This document shows, piece by piece, positions 8,464 to 16,572 of a stretch of DNA of 64,000 bases (position 1 is its first letter; each line of letters begins with the position of its first letter). This stretch comes from JBBIOU01 sp037443205 (GTDB lineage Bacteria; Bacteroidota; Bacteroidia; Flavobacteriales_D; UBA2798), in the NCBI GenBank assembly GCA_037443205.1, contig JBBIOU010000002.1, forward strand, positions 1 to 64,000, given 5' to 3'. Under the pieces are notes generated by a model. The model was not told the origin of the DNA. It made no database searches and saw only the letters and a list, made by a program, of their open reading frames with translations. The position numbers and the translations under genes are program-made.

Positions 8464-9624
8464 CTATCTTACCAAAGTTACCATACCGCTCAATTTATAC
8501 TCTTTGCCGTCTTTGCCCATTGCTTTACCAATGTAAATATAGTTTCCTGCCGGATAAGGATTACCTGTGGCATCGCTCCCGTCCCAGGCAAAATTTACAT
8601 CATTGGATGAATAAACAGTTTTTTTACCGTCAGTAGTTATTACTTGTATTGAAAATATCTCTATATTATCTTTTGTTCTGGCCTCGAAATAATCATTGAT
8701 ACCATCTCCATTAGGGCTAAATACATTTACTATTTCGATCGAGGAACTCGCTTTAACTTCAATTTTTGATTTGGCTGTGCTGCTGTTTCCGTTTTTGTCT
8801 TTTACCTGCAAAGTAACTGTATATGTTCCTGCTTTCTCATAAATATAGGTTGGGTTAGCATCAAACGATGTTTTGCCATCTCCAAAATTCCATACATAAG
8901 ATGCTGCTGGCTCTACATTAGAAAAATTTACTACCAATGGAGCAGGACCCCCCGACACATTTGTTATTATTGAGGCAACTATTCTTTCCTGACTGATATC
9001 TTCAGCTACAATAACGGGATGTATGTTATTATTTGCGGAGTTATTTTTATCTGTTGTTTGATAGTTTTTTGTTTCTTCGGTTGATGTATTTGTATGGTTA
9101 TTATTTACTGCTTTGTTGTCTTCTTTCTTTTGAGTTTGCTGAGCCATTAATTTTTCTTTAATGTATGCGGGTGTTAACCATGTTTGCACCGAAGATTCTC
9201 CGGGATTTGGTTTTGTATTATTTGGTTTGATGGTTATTTTTATTTTTTCGGGTGCAGTATTGTTATCATTTTTTTTATTATTTAATACAATTACCTCATT
9301 GGTTTCATTATCTATATCGTTTTCCGGTTGGTCGGTTACAAAGGTTTGTTCTTGTTTTGTATTAAATGGGGTTTCAATAATTGATTTATCATTGTTGTAG
9401 GTGGCAATAATAATAGCCGATATAACTACCGTTACACCCAAAGCCGATAAACCTATTAATTTTAACTTAGCTATAGAAAAACCTGCTTTGGCTGCCGCAG
9501 TGTTCAGAGCAGTTTTTGCGGCCAACTTGCCCTGTATGGCTTCCCAAACACCCTCTCCGGGAGCAAATTCTGCATTGCCCAGTTTTTCTTTAAACAAATC
9601 CTCTATATTCAAATTATCTTTCAC
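8464..9624 (-). CDS. Membrane protein with PKD and T9SS type B-like domains; probable anti-sigma partner
   Basis: 386 residues with a GTG start nine bases after the ECF sigma gene. A short cytoplasmic N-terminus (about 1-50, with a GVWEAIQGKL helix) precedes one transmembrane helix at about 53-71. An Asn/Lys/Thr-rich linker runs to about 205, then a PKD domain at about 206-292 (YVWNFGDGKTS, AGTYTVTLQV). The end is a gliding-motility-associated (CHU_C, T9SS type B) C-terminal domain at about 297-386 (VFSPNGDGINDYFEA). The sigma-gene context and single-pass topology suggest an anti-sigma or sensor role, but I see no canonical anti-sigma motif. The domain combination is unusual; see findings. 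Confidence 0.8.
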   Translation of the reverse strand: MKDNLNIEDLFKEKLGNAEFAPGEGVWEAIQGKLAAKTALNTAAAKAGFSIAKLKLIGLSALGVTVVISAIIIATYNNDKSIIETPFNTKQEQTFVTDQPENDIDNETNEVIVLNNKKNDNNTAPEKIKITIKPNNTKPNPGESSVQTWLTPAYIKEKLMAQQTQKKEDNKAVNNNHTNTSTEETKNYQTTDKNNSANNNIHPVIVAEDISQERIVASIITNVSGGPAPLVVNFSNVEPAASYVWNFGDGKTSFDANPTYIYEKAGTYTVTLQVKDKNGNSSTAKSKIEVKASSSIEIVNVFSPNGDGINDYFEARTKDNIEIFSIQVITTDGKKTVYSSNDVNFAWDGSDATGNPYPAGNYIYIGKAMGKDGKEYKLSGMVTLVR

Positions 9625-9633
9625 TATTATTAT

Positions 9634-10170
9634 TTATATTAAGTTTTGTGTTTGCAATATTTCTTTTAAAAAATTTTTTGCTCTCATAAATTGCGATTTA
9701 GAAGTACTTTCGGTAATATTTAATTGCTCGGCTATTTCTTTATGGCTGTAACCTTCAATAGCATATAGATTAAATACCGTGCGATAACCGGTGGGTAGTT
9801 GCTGTAAAACTTTCATCAACTCTTCGGCATTCATGTCGCTTTGAATATTATCTGATGACGGTATCAAATGCTGCACTTCTTCTACGTCTTCAGCCATTCG
9901 TGCCTGTTTTTGTTTACGGCAATAATCAAGCGCAGTATTTACAAAAATTCTGCGTGCCCAACCTTCAAAAGATCCTTCCCCTCTAAAATCGGTCATTTTA
10001 TCAAAGAGCTTTATAAACCCATCCTGCAAGATGTCTTCAGCCTCATCCCTGCTTGACGCATAACGCATACAAACCCCCATCATGCGTCTGGAAATTAATT
10101 TATATAATTTCTCCTGTGCATTGGTTTCGCCTGCTATGCATCGTTTAATTAATTCATCTTGAACCATCAT
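9634..10170 (-). CDS. ECF RNA polymerase sigma factor
   Basis: A 178-residue sigma-70 family protein of ECF type. Region 2 is at about 20-95 (EDILQDGFIKLFDKM, GWARRIFVNTALDYCR) and region 4 at about 118-170 (HKEIAEQLNITESTSKSQ). Regions 1 and 3 are absent. It lies first in a two-gene minus-strand operon with the PKD/type B membrane protein, the usual sigma/anti-sigma arrangement. It is divergent from the thioredoxin-like lipoprotein gene, a possible target. Confidence 0.93.
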   Translation of the reverse strand: MMVQDELIKRCIAGETNAQEKLYKLISRRMMGVCMRYASSRDEAEDILQDGFIKLFDKMTDFRGEGSFEGWARRIFVNTALDYCRKQKQARMAEDVEEVQHLIPSSDNIQSDMNAEELMKVLQQLPTGYRTVFNLYAIEGYSHKEIAEQLNITESTSKSQFMRAKNFLKEILQTQNLI

Positions 10171-10287
10171 CAGGGTTGTTTTAATGACTGATTTTAACCA
10201 TAAAAAGTTGCATAGGAATACTAAATTTAAATATTTTTTGTGAAATTCAACTGTATTTTATTGTTATACTTGCTCAATTTAACTGAT

Positions 10288-11556
10288 ATGAAATTTATTA
10301 GCAGCTTTTTAGCCTTGTTTTCCTTATGGGCCTGCTCACAAAAAATAGTCAGCTCCAACAGCCAAAAAAATTTACCGCGGGTATCTAAACCGGTTACCGG
10401 CTTGTGGTTAATGGAAATGGAAATAAATGACAAGATACTGCCTTTTTATTGTGAAATAATAAGTCAAAACGACAGATACAAGGGAATTGTAATAAATGAA
10501 AGTGAAAAACTATATACTAATGAGTTTGTTTTTAAACAAGATAGTTTAATTTTCTCATTTCCGGTGTTTGACTCTGAGTTTCGTTTTAAAATTAACAATT
10601 CGCAAAATATGCAGGGCCTGTGGTATAATTATGTAAAAAAAGATTATACCATACCTACCCGTGCACGTCTGATAAATAATACCACTAAGAGATTTGTCTC
10701 TGTTGAGGCTGGTTTTGATACAACGGCCAATTTTAACGGCAAATGGGAAGTAACCTTTAACCCCAAATGCAGCGAATGTTTATATAAATCGGTAGGTATA
10801 TTTAATCAAAATGGCTCTTATGTAAACGGTACATTCCTCACAGAAACAGGAGATTATCGTTTTTTAGATGGCAATGTATATGGTAATCGTATGTATCTTT
10901 CGTGCTTTGACGGCAGCCATGCATTTTTATTTGAATGTGTACTGACCGGGGATTCACTAAAAGGTGATTTCTATTCGGGCAATCATTATAAAGAAAAATT
11001 TGTAGCAATAAGAAACGAACATTTTGAACTAATCCATCCTGATTCTATAACTTATTTAAAACCCGAATATAAACAAGTGGAATTTGCTTTTCCTGATTTG
11101 AATGATACGATGGTATTTTTTCCGTCAGAAAAATATAAAAACAAAGTAGTAATTATACAAATTATGGGCTCGTGGTGCCCCAATTGTATGGATGAAACAA
11201 ATTACCTGGCATCTGTTTATAAACGATATAAACCTTACGGATTAGAAATAATTGCTTTGTGTTTTGAACGGCAAAACGATAAACAAAAAGCTATATCCAG
11301 TATTTTACGTATGAAAAAAAATGCCGGTGCCGAATACGATTTTTTACTGGCCGGCAATCATCATAAAACCGATGCGGCAAAAGCGCTGCCTATGCTTAAC
11401 CAAATAAATGCTTACCCTACAACTATTTTTATAGATAAAAAAAACCGCGTCAGAAAAATACATACAGGTTATAGTGGGCCTGCTACCGGGCAATATCACC
11501 TGTCGTTTGTAGAAAAAACAAATGCATTTATTGAAATGCTTCTGAACGAAAAATAA
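10288..11556 (+). CDS. Thioredoxin-like (TlpA-type) lipoprotein
   Basis: About 422 residues. The ATG at 10288 gives a short lipoprotein signal with a SLWAC lipobox; a GTG 48 bases upstream would add an unneeded extension. The first ~270 residues are a beta-rich region without a recognised name. A TlpA/AhpC-like thioredoxin fold follows, with the active site WCPNC (Cys about 297 and 300) and a later cis-Pro region (AYPTTIF). It likely acts as a periplasm-facing, lipid-anchored disulfide reductase. A weak -7-like TATACTTG is at 10265-10272. The 3' end overlaps convergent trpS by 29 bases. Confidence 0.85.
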   Translation: MKFISSFLALFSLWACSQKIVSSNSQKNLPRVSKPVTGLWLMEMEINDKILPFYCEIISQNDRYKGIVINESEKLYTNEFVFKQDSLIFSFPVFDSEFRFKINNSQNMQGLWYNYVKKDYTIPTRARLINNTTKRFVSVEAGFDTTANFNGKWEVTFNPKCSECLYKSVGIFNQNGSYVNGTFLTETGDYRFLDGNVYGNRMYLSCFDGSHAFLFECVLTGDSLKGDFYSGNHYKEKFVAIRNEHFELIHPDSITYLKPEYKQVEFAFPDLNDTMVFFPSEKYKNKVVIIQIMGSWCPNCMDETNYLASVYKRYKPYGLEIIALCFERQNDKQKAISSILRMKKNAGAEYDFLLAGNHHKTDAAKALPMLNQINAYPTTIFIDKKNRVRKIHTGYSGPATGQYHLSFVEKTNAFIEMLLNEK

Positions 11557-12520
11557 ACCCCAGTTTTTCGCGTACAGTTTTTAGTGTTTGTGCGGCTATT
11601 TGCGAAGCTTTTTCTTCGCCAATCTGTAATTTTTTTTCGATTTCATCAGGGTTATCCATATAAGAGTTAAAAAGCGTACGCTGGGTTTTGTATTTTTCCA
11701 ATAACAACTCAAATAATGCATTTTTTGCATGTCCGTAGCCATAACCACCGGCCAGATATTTAGCTCGCAACGCTTCGGATTCTTCTTTCTTAGCTATCAG
11801 TTTGTATAAAGCATATACATTGCATGTGTCGGGATTTTTGGGGGCTTCGAGCGGAGTACTGTCGGTAACAATACTCATAACTTGTTTTTTTAACTCTTTT
11901 TCAGGTAAAAAAATATTGATGTAATTGTTGTACGATTTACTCATTTTTTGCCCGTCAGTACCGGGTACTATCATTACATCTTCATTTATTTTGGCTTCGG
12001 GCAACACAAATGTTTCGCCCATTTTATGATTAAATGATGCTGCAATGTCTCTGGTCATTTCCAGGTGTTGCAATTGATCTTTACCTACCGGTACATATTC
12101 GGCTTGGTACAACAATATATCGGCAGCCATCAATACCGGATAGGTAAACAGGCCGGCATTTACATCATGCAATCGGTCGCTTTTGTCTTTAAATGAATGT
12201 GCATTTACCAACATAGGGTAAGGAGTAAAACATGATAAATACCAGGTTAACTCGCATACCTCGCTTACCCTGCTTTGCCTGTAAAAAACGGTTTTATTTA
12301 CATCTAAGCCAAAAGCCAGCCAGGCTGCGGCCACAGCGTTTACATGGTTTATCCTGTCTGCGGCATTTTTTAAGGTGGTAAGCGAATGTAAATCGGCAAT
12401 AAAAATAAAAGACTCGTTTTGCGCATCATTACACATCCTGAGAGCCGGTATAATTGCTCCTAAAATATTACCTAAATGTGGTACTCCCGAACTTTGTATG
12501 CCGGTTAATATTCTTGCCAT
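11528..12520 (-). CDS. trpS: Tryptophanyl-tRNA synthetase
   Basis: Class I aminoacyl-tRNA synthetase charging tRNA-Trp. I start at the ATG at 12520 because it leads directly into the conserved MARILTGIQSSGVPHLGN N-terminus with the HIGH-equivalent PHLG. The open frame extends 25 codons further upstream without similarity. The KMSKS loop (GQKMSKSYNN) is near residue 192. At 330 residues it has the normal bacterial length. It overlaps the convergent thioredoxin-like gene by 29 bases at the 3' ends and is divergent from plsC. Confidence 0.95.
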   Translation of the reverse strand: MARILTGIQSSGVPHLGNILGAIIPALRMCNDAQNESFIFIADLHSLTTLKNAADRINHVNAVAAAWLAFGLDVNKTVFYRQSRVSEVCELTWYLSCFTPYPMLVNAHSFKDKSDRLHDVNAGLFTYPVLMAADILLYQAEYVPVGKDQLQHLEMTRDIAASFNHKMGETFVLPEAKINEDVMIVPGTDGQKMSKSYNNYINIFLPEKELKKQVMSIVTDSTPLEAPKNPDTCNVYALYKLIAKKEESEALRAKYLAGGYGYGHAKNALFELLLEKYKTQRTLFNSYMDNPDEIEKKLQIGEEKASQIAAQTLKTVREKLGFIFRSEAFQ

Positions 12521-12576
12521 GGGCGTAAAAGTAGCAACAATTTTAAATTTTATAAATAAGTTAGTTATTTCGCAAT

Positions 12577-13356
12577 ATGATTTGGAGATTAACATCCCCG
12601 CTCAGGGCTTTATATAAAATATGGTTTGGCTTGTGGTTTTTAATAGTGGGGTTGCTTATGTATCCGTTATACAGACCGGTAATTAAAAACAAGCGCTGTT
12701 ACGGATATATTTTTGCGTTAAAAAGAAATGTATATGTGCCTTTATTGATGTTGGGCTGGTTTATTTGGCTTAAAAAAAAGCAAAGCACAAAAATACCGCC
12801 TCATCCGATGGTAATATGCCCCAATCACGCTTCATATTTAGATATTGTGTTGATGTACAGAATGATTCCGGGTGTCTTTGTTTTTATGGGAAAAGAACAG
12901 TTAATAAAATTTCCTTTTGTAGGATTGTTTTTTAAATATGGATTGCATGTAACCGTTGACAGAAGCAGTAAAGCAGACGGCTCGCGGGCACTCGAGTTGA
13001 TGCGTAATAAAATTGAGCAAGGATACAGTGTGGTGATATTTCCGGAAGGTACAACCACAAAAAATCCGCCTTATATGAATCCGTTTAAAATGGGTGCGTT
13101 TAAACTGGCTGTTGAAAAACAAATACCGCTGCTGCCGATAACTTTTATAGATACCTGGCAGGTATTGTCTAAACCCGATAAATTGTTTGGATGGGCACGA
13201 CCCGGTAAAGTAAGCGCAGTTATACATCCGGTAATTCATACCAAGGGATTAAAAGAAAATGATTTAGTATCTTTGCAAAACAAAGTAAGGGAAATTATAG
13301 CTCAACCATTGATAAAAAAATTTCCCTATTTAAAAAACAACTTACATGCAAATTGA
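12577..13356 (+). CDS. plsC: 1-acyl-sn-glycerol-3-phosphate acyltransferase
   Basis: Transfers the second acyl chain to lysophosphatidate in phospholipid synthesis at the inner membrane. Motif I NHASYLD (about residues 84-90) holds the catalytic His and Asp, and motif III FPEGTT is near 155. A hydrophobic N-terminal segment (about 15-35) and another at 50-65 anchor the protein. Length 259 is typical. Its end overlaps gatC by 11 bases, so the two are coupled. Confidence 0.9.
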   Translation: MIWRLTSPLRALYKIWFGLWFLIVGLLMYPLYRPVIKNKRCYGYIFALKRNVYVPLLMLGWFIWLKKKQSTKIPPHPMVICPNHASYLDIVLMYRMIPGVFVFMGKEQLIKFPFVGLFFKYGLHVTVDRSSKADGSRALELMRNKIEQGYSVVIFPEGTTTKNPPYMNPFKMGAFKLAVEKQIPLLPITFIDTWQVLSKPDKLFGWARPGKVSAVIHPVIHTKGLKENDLVSLQNKVREIIAQPLIKKFPYLKNNLHAN

Positions 13357-13636
13357 TGATAATTTAGTAGATAAGCTGGCTGAATTAAGCAAACTTGAAT
13401 TTGACGGTGCGGCAAAACAAGAAATTAAAAACGACCTGAACCGTATATTAAGTTTTATTAATAAACTGGAAGAACTCGATACCAATCAAGTAGAACCGCT
13501 TATTTTTATGACTGACGAGCACGATGTTTTAAGGGAAGACGAAGTAGCGCCTATGTTAGATAAAAAAACCGCTTTAGCTAATGCCCCGCAAAAAGACTCC
13601 GATTATTTTAAAGTACCCAAAGTGTTAAACAAATAA
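13346..13636 (+). CDS. gatC: Asp/Glu-tRNA amidotransferase subunit C
   Basis: The small helical subunit of the GatCAB amidotransferase, which converts Glu-tRNA-Gln or Asp-tRNA-Asn to the amidated form. The 96 residues match GatC throughout: VDKLAELSKLEF at the N-terminus, an INKLEELDT helix, and an EDEV ... DYFKVPKVL tail. gatA and gatB are not in the window. It overlaps plsC by 11 bases and is 11 bases from the bacilliredoxin gene. Confidence 0.93.
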   Translation: MQIDDNLVDKLAELSKLEFDGAAKQEIKNDLNRILSFINKLEELDTNQVEPLIFMTDEHDVLREDEVAPMLDKKTALANAPQKDSDYFKVPKVLNK

Positions 13637-13647
13637 ATTTTAAAAAT

Positions 13648-14064
13648 ATGTACCCTGAAGAATTGGTTAAACCTATGAAACAAGACCTGATAAATGCAGG
13701 TTTCAAAGAATTACTGACTCCCGCAGAAGTTGATGCGGTATTAAATCAGAATAAAGGAACAACATTGATTGTATTAAATTCAGTATGCGGTTGTGCGGCA
13801 GGCGCAGCCAGACCCGGTGTAAAAAAAGCACTTGCCGAAAGTGCTAAAAAACCCGATAATCTTACTACTGTTTTTGCCGGCTACGATATTGATGCCGTAG
13901 CTCAGGCAAGAAAATATTTTTTACCTTATCCTCCATCATCTCCTTGCATGGCGCTTTTTAAAGATGGTAAGTTAGTTCATTTTATCGAAAGGCATCATAT
14001 TGAAGGGCGTAGTGCTGAGATGATTGCAGAGCACCTCAAAGCCGCCTTTGATGAATTTTGCTAA
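13648..14064 (+). CDS. Bacilliredoxin-like protein (BrxA/BrxB, YphP/YqiW family)
   Basis: A 138-residue thioredoxin-fold protein with the CGC active site in the NSVCGCAAGAARPG loop (around residues 47-49), diagnostic for the BrxA/BrxB family. In Firmicutes these remove bacillithiol from mixed disulfides on proteins. Many Bacteroidota also carry them. The C-terminal part (HFIERHHIEGRSAE) is also typical. It follows gatC by 11 bases and overlaps the convergent EamA transporter gene by four. Confidence 0.9.
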   Translation: MYPEELVKPMKQDLINAGFKELLTPAEVDAVLNQNKGTTLIVLNSVCGCAAGAARPGVKKALAESAKKPDNLTTVFAGYDIDAVAQARKYFLPYPPSSPCMALFKDGKLVHFIERHHIEGRSAEMIAEHLKAAFDEFC

Positions 14065-14951
14065 TGTAACTGTTTATTACTTGTTTTACTTTTCATCCAG
14101 GCATTTAAAAATACAGCCGTTAAAATTATACTTAACCCCAGATAAAAGCCACTACTCATTTTTTCTTCGGCAGGAAAAAAAATGAGAGCAAGTAATATTG
14201 TATAAACCGGCTCCAGATTGATGGTAATACTTACGGTATATGCCGATAATTTTTTCATTATCCAAACACTTACTACAAACGGAAAAGCCGTACAAACAGC
14301 GGCTAATAGTACGAGCCACAACCAATCCTGATTACTTATTGATAATTGCTCGCCATCCAGGTAGCCTGCGAAATAATTAAAAACCGTAAGGGCAAAAAAA
14401 CCTCCTGTAATTTCGTAAAAAGAAATGGCAGCCGGCTCCAAACGTTTTACAAATGATGCATTTAACAAGGTAAAACAGGCTGCAAAAAAGGAAGAGATTA
14501 ACCCATACACAAATCCGGAAAGGTGTTTCCATTCAACACCCACCAACAAAGCCACTCCGCCAATAACAGTTAATCCTAATATCAGTTCGTACTTAACCCA
14601 TGGTGTTTTAAAAAATATGGGCTGCAGTAAAGCAATAAAAAATGCCTGTATGGCCATGCAGGTTACGGCAACCGAAACATTTGATTTTTTTATGGCTCCG
14701 TAAAAAAATATCCAATGCAATGCTATTACAATACCCGTAATTAATAATCTTAATATATCCGCCTGATTAACTTTTGGAAACTTTAATCTGAATAAAAAAT
14801 ATAATGCTAATGACGGTATGGTTAACATCATACGTGCCCACACCAATTGATATTCGCTAAGGGTGATGAGTTTGCCTAAAATACCCGTAAATCCCCAAAT
14901 AAAAACAATCAGGTGTAATAAAAAATACAAACGAAAATTACCCGGCTGCAT
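14061..14951 (-). CDS. EamA/DMT-family transporter
   Basis: About 296 residues with ten predicted transmembrane helices arranged as two EamA repeats (HLIVFIWGFTGILGK in the first; LEPVYTILLALIFF in the second). Substrate unknown; family members export amino acids or metabolites. I prefer the ATG at 14951 over an upstream TTG at 14963. It lies 60 bases after the sigma-partner gene on the same strand and might be read through from it. Confidence 0.88.
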   Translation of the reverse strand: MQPGNFRLYFLLHLIVFIWGFTGILGKLITLSEYQLVWARMMLTIPSLALYFLFRLKFPKVNQADILRLLITGIVIALHWIFFYGAIKKSNVSVAVTCMAIQAFFIALLQPIFFKTPWVKYELILGLTVIGGVALLVGVEWKHLSGFVYGLISSFFAACFTLLNASFVKRLEPAAISFYEITGGFFALTVFNYFAGYLDGEQLSISNQDWLWLVLLAAVCTAFPFVVSVWIMKKLSAYTVSITINLEPVYTILLALIFFPAEEKMSSGFYLGLSIILTAVFLNAWMKSKTSNKQLH

Positions 14952-15011
14952 AGTGCGGGGCAAATGTAATTAATATTTACCCGTAAAAACTCAATTACCG
15001 CAATCTTCTCA

Positions 15012-15953
15012 TTATAACGCGGTAAATAAAAAATCTAATAATTCGGGTGTTTCGGACAATGGCATACTACTGCCCGGTTTTTGAAACTCTGCTTTAGTTT
15101 TTTTAGCATTCTGTTTTTGGGTGCTGTTTTCGGCACGGGCAAATTTGTCTGCAATAATTGTTTCTTCAAGCGATTCTTTATTAACCAAAGCCGGAGCGGC
15201 TGATTTGTTTAAAGCACTTTTATTATCATTATTTGAAATTAAATCATCATCTTGCTTACTTCTTTCATATTTATTATTTTTTATTTGTTCCTGTTCTTCA
15301 TTAGATACATCTTCTATGGTATTAACCAGTCTTTCCATGCCATTGGCAGATGTTTTGTCATCTGATTTATCATTGTTTATAGCTCCGGGGTTGTTTTTTT
15401 CTTCATTTTTTATAGTGTTAACTACGAAAGGTAAAGTTATATCCTTATTTGCCAAAGTACTGTCTTGCGACTTTGCTCTTGTGGCATGTTTGGTAGATAT
15501 GCTTTCCGGTATGTGCGTTTGTGCAGGTTTATCATTTTCTTTATTTAAATTTTTACTTTTTGCATTTTCAGCCAGTTCATCGTTCTTAAAAAATCCGTTA
15601 TTAAAAAGTAAAATACCTATACCAATTACAATAAGCCCAACGGCTGCTATCTGATATACCGGTTTATGCAAAATGCTTTTACGACTAGTGAGTTTAATTA
15701 TTTTAGGAGTGTTGGTATGTTTATCTTTAAATTGTTGTAAGAGCGAAGATTTTATGCTTTCATCAGGTATAATTTCTTCTTCCTCGGTCAGCGATTGTTT
15801 GATATCAATCAACACTTTTCTCATGTCCTCATATTCGCTTTCAGAACCCAGTAGCTCCAGCACAATTTTTTTTTCTTCTTCGCTTAGCTGCGAAAATTTT
15901 TTATGTATCATCAACTCATCCATATTGAAGTTTTCGGGGTAGTTATTTGTCAT
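15012..15953 (-). CDS. Single-pass membrane protein, probable anti-sigma factor
   Basis: About 313 residues from the ATG at 15953, which overlaps the sigma gene stop by 11 bases; an earlier start is possible. The acidic cytoplasmic N-terminus (about 1-85) contains a leucine/glutamate-rich helical stretch. One transmembrane helix is at about 101-117 (YQIAAVGLIVIGIGILLF). The rest is a low-complexity Lys/Asn/Asp/Glu-rich periplasmic tail with no fold that I recognise. Overlap with an ECF sigma gene and this topology suggest an anti-sigma factor, an inference from context. Confidence 0.7.
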   Translation of the reverse strand: MTNNYPENFNMDELMIHKKFSQLSEEEKKIVLELLGSESEYEDMRKVLIDIKQSLTEEEEIIPDESIKSSLLQQFKDKHTNTPKIIKLTSRKSILHKPVYQIAAVGLIVIGIGILLFNNGFFKNDELAENAKSKNLNKENDKPAQTHIPESISTKHATRAKSQDSTLANKDITLPFVVNTIKNEEKNNPGAINNDKSDDKTSANGMERLVNTIEDVSNEEQEQIKNNKYERSKQDDDLISNNDNKSALNKSAAPALVNKESLEETIIADKFARAENSTQKQNAKKTKAEFQKPGSSMPLSETPELLDFLFTAL

Positions 15954-16548
15954 AGGCCAAAGTACTTTTTGTGGGGTCAAACATTTTTAATTTTTCTGAT
16001 AGTTTTTTGAGTGTGTAAAACAATCGAGACTTTACCGTGCCTTCGGAGGTTTCGGTGGCTTGTGCAATTTCTTTTATGCTCATATCCATTTTAAACCGCA
16101 ATAAAAATGTGGTTCTTTGCACTTCTTCTAAATTTTCAAGTTCTTTGTATAGCAGGTCATTAAACTTTTGCCTGTCTATTTGTTGCGTTTTGTCTACAGG
16201 ATTATCGCTTACCGATATATTTTCATGTAATCCTGACATGGTATTTTTTCTTACTTCTTGTTTTCTATATTCGTTTTTACACATATTATTTGCTACACTA
16301 TATAACCAGGTTTTAAATGGCCGCGAAGGGTCATAAAGTTCAGGTTTATTCACAATCTTGGCAAACAAGTCATGCATAAAGTCCTGTGCCTTTTCGCGGT
16401 CTTTCCACAACATGCGGCAGAAATAGTTAGTCAGGGGTTTGCTGTATCGGTTATAAACCTCTTCAAATGCCCGGCTATCTCCATTTGCTGCAAGTTGCAT
16501 CAAAACTTCATCGGTACTATGTTTATAGTTTTTACCGAATAATGCCAT
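15943..16548 (-). CDS. ECF RNA polymerase sigma factor
   Basis: A 201-residue ECF sigma factor. Region 2 is at about 25-100 (FEEVYNRYSKPLTNYF, FKTWLYSVANNMCKNEYR) and region 4 at about 135-190 (SIKEIAQATETSEGTVKSR). It is not close to the other ECF factor in the window. It sits between a secreted helical-repeat protein (24 bases upstream) and its membrane partner (11-base overlap), all on the minus strand, so the three probably form one transcription unit starting near 17804. Confidence 0.93.
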   Translation of the reverse strand: MALFGKNYKHSTDEVLMQLAANGDSRAFEEVYNRYSKPLTNYFCRMLWKDREKAQDFMHDLFAKIVNKPELYDPSRPFKTWLYSVANNMCKNEYRKQEVRKNTMSGLHENISVSDNPVDKTQQIDRQKFNDLLYKELENLEEVQRTTFLLRFKMDMSIKEIAQATETSEGTVKSRLFYTLKKLSEKLKMFDPTKSTLAYDK

Positions 16549-16572
16549 TTACTGTAGGTGCGCTTTTATAAT

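Noticed and set aside
15121..15654. A 177-codon plus-strand open frame within the anti-sigma-like gene
   Set aside because: It is the antisense of a Lys/Asn/Glu-rich low-complexity region, which produces Ser/Leu/Phe-rich false frames.
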